NCBI GenBank assembly: GCA_021788565.1
Contig: JAJYKO010000247.1
Span: 2,162-7,428, forward strand
Reading direction: 5' to 3'
Length of the DNA: 5,267 nt
Source of the DNA: Chloroflexota bacterium
GTDB taxonomy: Bacteria > Chloroflexota > UBA6077
A program made the position numbers and the translations under genes. Below the pieces are notes generated by a model, which worked only from the letters and a program-made list of their open reading frames with translations, did not search any database and was not told where the DNA came from. Positions 1-3,516 of the stretch are shown piece after piece (position 1 is the stretch's first letter; each line of letters begins with the position of its first letter).

Positions 1-44
1 AAAACCCGCCCCCCACGGCCAGAGTGCGCCGGATGACCGGATCG

Positions 45-800
45 CTAGGACGTGCTCTTCTGGGTGTGGGGCTGGTCGGTGTGGCAGGACGTGCAGTCCT
101 GGAGCACGCCGGCCCGGACGTTCTGCATGCCGTTAGCGCCATGGCAGCTCTGGCACCCAACCACTGCTGCCCGTGGACCGAAGGTCACCTGCAGGGCGTT
201 GTCTGCCTGCTCGTTCAACAGCAGCACGGCCTTCTTCGCGGTTTCGCCGGCGACCCTGGCGCATCGGTCCTTCCTCGCCTGGGACTCGACGGTCACGTTG
301 TTGGCCTTGCTCCACTCGGTGACCGACACGTGGCAGAGAACCGAGCCTGAGCCGATGAACTCGCTGTACCATCCCGTCATCTGCGTGATCAGCTTAGACG
401 CGACAGCCGGATCCTTGTGAACCAGGGCGATGGCCGCGCTAGATCCAATCAGTGCCCCACAGTGCGAGCCCCAGCCTACCACCCCGCCCTCCCCGAATCG
501 CATCATGCCGGTCGGCACCGAGGTGTAGGGCGCCCCGAGCTCCGTGATGATCGCCTCGAAAGCGGCCTGGCTGCATCCGTACTTGTAGTAAAGGCTGTTT
601 GCCCTCCAGTACACCGCGTCGGGATCCAGCTTCTTGTAGGGCCACGGCCACGCTGGGGCGTCGGCCGCCTCAGTGCCCTTCGCCGCGATCATGCTGAGAC
701 CCGCCGCCCCAGCCGTCGCCGCTACCGCGATCTTGCCCGCGCTGGTTAGGAAGCCCCTCCTTGAGACTGCCTGTGCGCGCTGCGTCTTCTCCTCCTCCAT
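45..800 (-). CDS. Tat-exported split-Soret-type dihaem cytochrome c (C_GCAxxG_C_C family)
   Basis: A 251-residue protein, complete with start and stop. Residues 13-24 (SRRGFLTSAGKI) form a twin-arginine signal, followed by an Ala-rich hydrophobic stretch and likely cleavage near residue 46, so the product should be folded and then exported across the membrane. The mature part has single cysteines at 76 (YGCSQAA), 114 (HCGALIG), 156 and 180, matching the C / GCAxxG / C / C spacing that names the family. Two c-type haem sites follow at 216-220 (CQSCH) and 236-240 (CTSCH). Split-Soret cytochromes of sulfate reducers have this layout and are thought to bind two haems plus an iron-sulfur cluster; their physiological partner is poorly defined. 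The start is supported by GGGAGGG at 810-816, about 10 bases upstream. It is transcribed divergently from arsR. Its electron-transfer role is a family-level inference, and any arsenic link is only contextual. Confidence 0.85.
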   Translation of the reverse strand: MEEEKTQRAQAVSRRGFLTSAGKIAVAATAGAAGLSMIAAKGTEAADAPAWPWPYKKLDPDAVYWRANSLYYKYGCSQAAFEAIITELGAPYTSVPTGMMRFGEGGVVGWGSHCGALIGSSAAIALVHKDPAVASKLITQMTGWYSEFIGSGSVLCHVSVTEWSKANNVTVESQARKDRCARVAGETAKKAVLLLNEQADNALQVTFGPRAAVVGCQSCHGANGMQNVRAGVLQDCTSCHTDQPHTQKSTS

Positions 801-897
801 GGTTCCTGTCCCTCCCTTTCGTGATACAACTCCGTATCGGCTTGCACTCTTCGGGTTCAGCCATCAAACGGCGAAGCGCGCGAGGACCGCACAATGG

Positions 898-926
898 CTT
901 TTACCATGATGTAGACGCCCTGACAA
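898..926 (-). promoter_or_regulatory. Candidate sigma-70-type promoter of the cytochrome gene
   Basis: Read on the minus strand, TTGTCA (plus coordinates 921-926) is a 5/6 match to the -35 consensus. After exactly 17 bases comes TAAAAG (898-903), a 4/6 match to the -10 box. The predicted transcript would begin near 890 and carry a leader of about 90 bases. No better leftward pair was seen in the 801-1036 spacer. The -35 is good and the -10 is mediocre, so it may need activation. Confidence 0.45.
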
Positions 927-943
927 TAGAGCGTTCACTCTAT
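926..943. promoter_or_regulatory. Perfect 6-6-6 inverted repeat, candidate operator
   Basis: ATAGAG (926-931), six bases, then CTCTAT (938-943) are exact reverse complements; inside the spacer G933 and C936 are also symmetric. The repeat begins at the outer edge of the leftward -35 box, where a dimeric helix-turn-helix protein would affect the cytochrome promoter. It does not resemble the AT-rich dyad next to the arsR start, so it may belong to a different regulator. Being a protein-binding site is inference. Confidence 0.4.
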
Positions 944-994
944 CCTTGGTAGATAATTCAGAGCAAATGCTGTGCTCCCGTCAGTTGGTCCCCG

Positions 995-1004
995 CAATAC
1001 ATTG
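995..1004. repeat. CAAT-AC-ATTG dyad, part of a repeated GCAATACAT motif
   Basis: CAATACATTG is symmetric except for its two central bases and overlaps the arsR -35 box. The nine bases GCAATACAT (994-1002) recur exactly at 1388-1396, just after the arsR stop; extended, GCAATACATTGA and GCAATACATAGA match at 11 of 12 positions. One copy precedes arsR and the other precedes the arsM leader, so a shared regulatory site is possible, but a nine-base repeat is modest evidence. Confidence 0.3.
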
Positions 1005-1029
1005 ACAGGATTGAATATAGTGATATCAT
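1002..1029 (+). promoter_or_regulatory. arsR promoter, predicted to give a leaderless transcript
   Basis: TTGACA (1002-1007) is a perfect -35 hexamer. After 16 bases comes TATCAT (1024-1029), a 5/6 match to the -10 consensus. Initiation about seven bases downstream would fall at 1036-1037, on the A of the arsR ATG. This is the best consensus promoter in the window and fits a repressor gene that is strong when derepressed. Confidence 0.7.
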
Positions 1030-1030
1030 T
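1011..1030. promoter_or_regulatory. Candidate ArsR operator overlapping the -10 box
   Basis: The AT-rich stretch contains TGA-ATAT (1012-1018), four bases, then ATAT-CA (1023-1028), an imperfect dyad, and also the perfect 8-bp palindrome TGATATCA (1021-1028). ArsR/SmtB repressors typically bind imperfect AT-rich dyads across or beside their own -10 region, and this site spans the spacer and -10 of the arsR promoter. Autoregulation is inferred from the family and the position; the exact half-sites are uncertain. Confidence 0.45.
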
Positions 1031-1036
1031 GCGGCC

Positions 1037-1372
1037 ATGAAGACCGTGAGGATAACCCACAAGAAGGCGGACTGTTGCTCTCCAGATGGATCTTCCGTGG
1101 AGAGGCGATATCCGGGCCTCGAAGAGGAGGCTAAGCTTTTCAGGGCGCTGGGAGATGAGACCCGCCTTGCCGTCATCCGGCAACTCCAGGAGCAGGGCGA
1201 GGTATGTGTCTGTGATTTCGTAGCCTGCTGCGATCTGGCCCAACCCACTGTCTCCCATCACCTCAAGGTGCTGCGAGAGGCGGGCATCGTTAGTGCCGAC
1301 AAGCGGGGTCTCTGGGTGTTCTACACCCTGAATCCGGAAAAGCTGCGGGTGTTGCGAGACTGGCTGCCATAG
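1037..1372 (+). CDS. arsR: ArsR/SmtB-family arsenic-responsive transcriptional repressor
   Basis: A 111-residue protein, the usual length for this family of dimeric winged-helix repressors that release DNA on binding metalloid. LFRALGDETRLAVIRQL (34-50) is the characteristic N-terminal helix region. EVCVCDF (56-61) matches the ELCVCDL arsenic signature, AQPTVSHHLKVLREAGIV (68-85) is the recognition helix and turn, and the wing follows to WVFYTL (93-98). Cysteines are at 13, 14, 57, 59, 64 and 65. The N-terminal pair plus one signature cysteine resembles the As(III) site of Corynebacterium glutamicum ArsR1, while the classic E. coli site uses C32, C34 and C37; which cysteines bind here cannot be told by eye. 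No Shine-Dalgarno precedes the ATG, but no later Met exists and the promoter fits a leaderless start. Divergent from the cytochrome and 279 bases ahead of the methyltransferase, which it probably controls. Confidence 0.92.
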   Translation: MKTVRITHKKADCCSPDGSSVERRYPGLEEEAKLFRALGDETRLAVIRQLQEQGEVCVCDFVACCDLAQPTVSHHLKVLREAGIVSADKRGLWVFYTLNPEKLRVLRDWLP

Positions 1373-1400
1373 CCTGTTTTCTAGCCGGCAATACATAGAT

Positions 1401-1422
1401 GCACGTCGATACACAATCGTGC
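1401..1422. repeat. Small hairpin after arsR
   Basis: GCACG (1401-1405) and CGTGC (1418-1422) can pair around a 12-base loop; an alternative inner pairing CGAT/ATCG exists. No T-tract follows, so it is not a convincing intrinsic terminator, and arsR transcription may continue into the downstream gene. Confidence 0.25.
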
Positions 1423-1434
1423 GCGGTCGCGGCC

Positions 1435-1575
1435 AATCTGCCAGCCCTGGAATCGAGTTTTCATGACCCTTTGGGTCACCATAGCGGATGAAAATCCGGC
1501 CATTTTCATGGCAGACTTCAGTCGGTCGTCTTGGACCGCCCGCGAAGGCGTCGATTCCAGGAGGGCAGAATCTGC
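1435..1575. repeat. 7-bp direct repeat AATCTGC flanking the multi-hairpin element
   Basis: AATCTGC occurs at 1435-1441 and again at 1569-1575, at the two edges of the inverted repeat. This could be a target-site duplication left by an inserted element, but the copies overlap the TCTGCC/GGCAGA arms, so part of the match follows from the palindromic ends. Taken alone the evidence is weak. Confidence 0.25.
1437..1569 (+). other. Multi-hairpin element closed by a long inverted repeat; candidate structured RNA leader of arsM or small mobile element
   Basis: The outer arms are TCTGCC (1437-1442) with GGCAGA (1564-1569), then, after a small internal loop, a perfect 11-bp match of CCTGGAATCGA (1446-1456) with TCGATTCCAGG (1551-1561). 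The enclosed 94 bases fold almost entirely into short hairpins: TGACCC-TTT-GGGTCA (1464-1478), CGGAT-GAAA-ATCCG (1485-1498, a GNRA tetraloop), the abutting GCCAT-TTTC-ATGGC (1499-1512), CGGTC/GACCG (1523-1527 with 1534-1538), and CGCC-CGCGAA-GGCG (1537-1550, sharing two bases with the previous one) ending where the closing arm resumes. A competing pairing is ATGAAAAT (1488-1495) with ATTTTCAT (1502-1509). It lies about 80 bases upstream of the methyltransferase start. I do not recognise a known riboswitch, tRNA or intron in it. A leader RNA and an inverted-repeat insertion are both possible; strand is given for the leader reading. Confidence 0.55.
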
Positions 1576-1638
1576 TTGACAGGCCGCCAGCAGGCTTGTG
1601 CAGGACGAACGCGAGGGCGGCACAGAGGAAGCCGGCGA

Positions 1639-1644
1639 GGGAGG
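1639..1644 (+). promoter_or_regulatory. Shine-Dalgarno GGGAGG that fixes the methyltransferase start at 1652
   Basis: GGGAGG ends seven bases before the ATG at 1652, ideal spacing. The frame is also open from an earlier ATG at 1598, but that start would give a Gly/Glu-rich 18-residue extension foreign to ArsM and has no comparable ribosome binding site. Confidence 0.75.
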
Positions 1645-1651
1645 ATTGGGA

Positions 1652-3184
1652 ATGTCGAGCGAGTCCACCGTAGACAAGATTCAAGACGCTGTGAGGGAAA
1701 GATATGCCGGTGCAGCGAAGCAGGTACTGTTTCAGAAGCGGGTCGGCAGCTGTTGCTCGGGCCCACATCGCAGCTTTCCTCACTCTCAGCTCTACGAGGC
1801 GAAGCAGCTCGAGGATTTGCCTGAGGCTGCCGCGATGGCTTCCCTGGGATGCGGAAACCCGACCCTTTTGGCCGAGCTAAAGCCTGGGGAGGTGGTGCTT
1901 GATCTGGGTTCGGGAGGAGGCATCGACGTGCTGCTCTCCGCGAGGCGAGTCGGCCCGGAAGGGAGGGCTTACGGCCTGGATATGACCGACGAGATGCTGG
2001 ATCTGGCAAGGCGCAACGCCAGCGAGTCGGGCGTGACCAACGTGGAGTTTCTGAAGGGCCAGATTGAGTCGATCCCCCTTCCCGACCAGAGCGTAGACGT
2101 CATCATCTCCAACTGCGTGATCAACCTGTCCCCCGACAAGGACGCGGTACTCGCCGAAGCGCACAGGGTGCTCAAGCCCGGCGGGCGATTCGCCGTGGCC
2201 GATGTGGTGGTCCAGGGCGGTCCCCTGCCGGATGCTGTGCGCCGAACTATGTCCCTCTGGGCAGGCTGCGTCGCGGGGGCGCTCGTCGAGGATGAGTACC
2301 GCACCAAACTTGCCGCCGTCGGGTTCACGAACGTCGACGTCCAGGTGCTGAAGGTGTACGACCTGGGGGACGTGTCCGAGGAAATGCGCTGCTGCATTCC
2401 CCGGGACCTCTCGCTTCCCGACGGTACCAGGCTTATCTCGGCCTTCATCAGAGCCACCAATGGCAGCCAACCTCTCAAGGAGGAGTCGTCGCGAACCTTG
2501 GCTCTTCGAGCTGAAGGCACCCTTGTAAGTCTAAAGCCCGATTCCGCTGGATGCTGCGGAGAAGGGGTCGAGAGCTACTTCAAGAAGGTCGCCACCGAGT
2601 GGGACGAGATGCGCGAGTCCTACTTCACCGAGGCCGTCCGGGAATCCGCGATTTCGATGGCCGAGCTGAAGCCAGGGTCGGTGGTGGCGGACGTGGGCAC
2701 CGGCACCGGCTTCATGCTGGCCGGTCTTTCTCCCATCGTGGTGACGGCGTATGGCTTTGACAGCTCGCCGGAGATGCTGGAGGTAGCCCGGAGGAACCTT
2801 GGCAGCGTCGGGAACGTGGAGTTGGCCATCTCCGATGGCCAGTCCCTGCCGCTGCCCGGTGGCACCCTGGACGCGACCTTTGCTAACATGTACTTACACC
2901 ATGCTCCAGATCCGGCGGCGGCCATAGCCGAGATGGCGAGGGTACTGAAGCCGGGTGGAAGGCTCGTGATCACCGACATGGAGAGCCATAACCATGAGTG
3001 GATGCGAGCCGAGATGGCCGACGTCTGGCTGGGCTTCGATCGAGCTCAGGTGGAGGATTGGTATCGGGCAGCGGGGCTGGTAGACGTGAGGGTCGAGGGC
3101 TCCGGTTGCAGTTGCTGCGGCACCTCGGGGAGCGGCGACATGTCCGACATCAGCATCTTCGTGGCCAGCGGCACCCGGCTGTAG
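1652..3184 (+). CDS. arsM: Double-domain arsenite S-adenosylmethionine methyltransferase (ArsM fused to a second methyltransferase)
   Basis: A 510-residue single frame, about twice the length of a usual bacterial ArsM. Residues 1-270 are canonical ArsM, which methylates As(III) stepwise with SAM in the cytosol: SCCSG (33-37), SLGCGNP (64-70), SAM motif I LDLGSGGG (83-90), acidic D110, NCVINLSPDK (154-163) and GCVAGAL (205-211). Cysteines 34/35, 67, 155 and 206 correspond to the four conserved cysteines of characterised ArsM enzymes (C44, C72, C174, C224 in the algal enzyme). A linker with CC at 301-302 leads into a second class I methyltransferase domain (about 305-510): motif I ADVGTGTGF (346-354), D370, SDGQSLPL (394-401), YLHHAPDP (414-421), VLKPGGRLVI (431-440), and a cysteine cluster GCSCCGTS at 485-492. 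Both SAM sites look intact. A substrate for the second domain is not evident; a later methylation step or arsenical handling is plausible. Likely ArsR-controlled. Confidence 0.88.
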   Translation: MSSESTVDKIQDAVRERYAGAAKQVLFQKRVGSCCSGPHRSFPHSQLYEAKQLEDLPEAAAMASLGCGNPTLLAELKPGEVVLDLGSGGGIDVLLSARRVGPEGRAYGLDMTDEMLDLARRNASESGVTNVEFLKGQIESIPLPDQSVDVIISNCVINLSPDKDAVLAEAHRVLKPGGRFAVADVVVQGGPLPDAVRRTMSLWAGCVAGALVEDEYRTKLAAVGFTNVDVQVLKVYDLGDVSEEMRCCIPRDLSLPDGTRLISAFIRATNGSQPLKEESSRTLALRAEGTLVSLKPDSAGCCGEGVESYFKKVATEWDEMRESYFTEAVRESAISMAELKPGSVVADVGTGTGFMLAGLSPIVVTAYGFDSSPEMLEVARRNLGSVGNVELAISDGQSLPLPGGTLDATFANMYLHHAPDPAAAIAEMARVLKPGGRLVITDMESHNHEWMRAEMADVWLGFDRAQVEDWYRAAGLVDVRVEGSGCSCCGTSGSGDMSDISIFVASGTRL

Positions 3185-3199
3185 TTCTGCCGAGTTGCG

Positions 3200-3223
3200 C
3201 CCTACCTATCCACCGGTGTAGGG
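3200..3223 (+). terminator. Possible hairpin after the methyltransferase, weak terminator candidate
   Basis: CCCTAC (3200-3205) pairs with GTAGGG (3218-3223) around a 12-base loop containing the palindrome ACCGGT, 15 bases beyond the stop codon. The sequence after it is GC-rich with no run of T, so it is not a standard intrinsic terminator; it could stabilise the mRNA 3' end or assist termination. Confidence 0.25.
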
Positions 3224-3437
3224 GCGGCGGCCCTGCCGGCCCGCGATTCGTTTGGGTGGGAGCCGCGGCGAATCATCTCCCCCCGGCCACTGACGTCGAC
3301 GTTAGAGAGAATCCCCGCCGTCCACGCTTCCAGGATGTTCCACATCGTGGCTACCCCAGCCCCCATTTCCCGCATTAGCAAACTCGTCTGTTGGTTTAAT
3401 CGGGGCTTAATCCTCCTGTCCCAAGATGATCTAGTCA

Positions 3438-3500
3438 CCCAGTGCCACAAGCGCGGCCGGCGTTCTTGCTCTGCGAACGTTGCGGCACTGACTGGGTTTT
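3438..3500 (+). promoter_or_regulatory. Folded leader with alternative pairings directly before the exporter RBS
   Basis: CAGTGCC (3440-3446) is an exact complement of GGCACTG (3484-3490). Between them sits an inner hairpin, CGGCGTTC (3458-3465) with GAACGTTG (3475-3482), including two G-T pairs. In competition, CCCAGT (3438-3443) can pair with ACTGGG (3491-3496), which is immediately followed by TTTT (3497-3500), a terminator-like arrangement. The ribosome binding site begins at the next base. Two exclusive folds, one ending in a T-tract, suggest an attenuator or translation switch, but the T-run is short. Confidence 0.4.
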
Positions 3501-3516
3501 GAGAAGGTTAGCTGCG

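Larger units (their letters stand above)
3185..3516. other. Non-coding stretch between the methyltransferase and the ABC exporter
   Basis: No convincing gene is seen on either strand in these 332 bases. It holds a possible hairpin just after the methyltransferase stop, an inverted repeat GATTCG (3245-3250) / CGAATC (3269-3274), an AT-richer patch at about 3371-3412 with a TTTAAT (3395-3400) that could be a -10 box but lacks a good -35, and the folded leader before the exporter gene. The length suggests the exporter has its own promoter. Confidence 0.5.

Noticed and set aside
1..44. Possible terminator of the cytochrome gene (CCGG-N4-CCGG and a final TTTT on the minus strand at the window edge)
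   Set aside because: The CCGG stem is only four bases, the T-run is 20 or more bases away from it, and the window ends there, so nothing can be concluded.
1485..1505. Resemblance of GATGAAAATCCGGC to the conserved GAUGAAACCCGGCAACC of SAM-I riboswitches
   Set aside because: Tempting because the downstream enzyme uses SAM, but the bases here fit simple local hairpins, and the remaining SAM-I core (kink-turn and flanking conserved purines) is absent.
1446..1561. tRNA-like signal: TCGATTCC near a long closing stem
   Set aside because: There is no 7-bp acceptor with proper D, anticodon and T arms at tRNA spacing, and the enclosed length is too long.
1576..1604. TTGACA at 1576-1581 as a separate methyltransferase promoter
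   Set aside because: No acceptable -10 box exists at 16-18 bases; the downstream bases are GC-rich (TGCAGG).
1598..1651. Upstream ATG extending the methyltransferase by 18 residues
   Set aside because: The extension is Gly/Glu-rich and unlike ArsM N-termini, while the ATG at 1652 has an ideal GGGAGG seven bases upstream.
935..1783. 282-codon open frame on the minus strand covering arsR and the following gap
   Set aside because: It lies opposite the well-supported arsR and the folded element, has no recognisable domain, and its composition (Arg/Pro/Ser/Leu-rich) is typical of antisense frames in GC-rich DNA.
1518..2520. Several long minus-strand frames opposite the methyltransferase
   Set aside because: They are antisense shadows of a strong coding frame with intact SAM motifs; none shows a domain or ribosome binding site.
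3293..3302. 10-bp palindrome ACGTCGACGT in the gap, also at 2331-2340
   Set aside because: The second copy is inside the methyltransferase coding frame where it encodes ordinary residues; CG-rich palindromes like this are expected by chance in such DNA.
3202..3450. 82-codon minus-strand frame in the gap before the exporter
   Set aside because: No recognisable family, no clear ribosome binding site and low-complexity ends; a decayed gene fragment cannot be excluded but is not supported.
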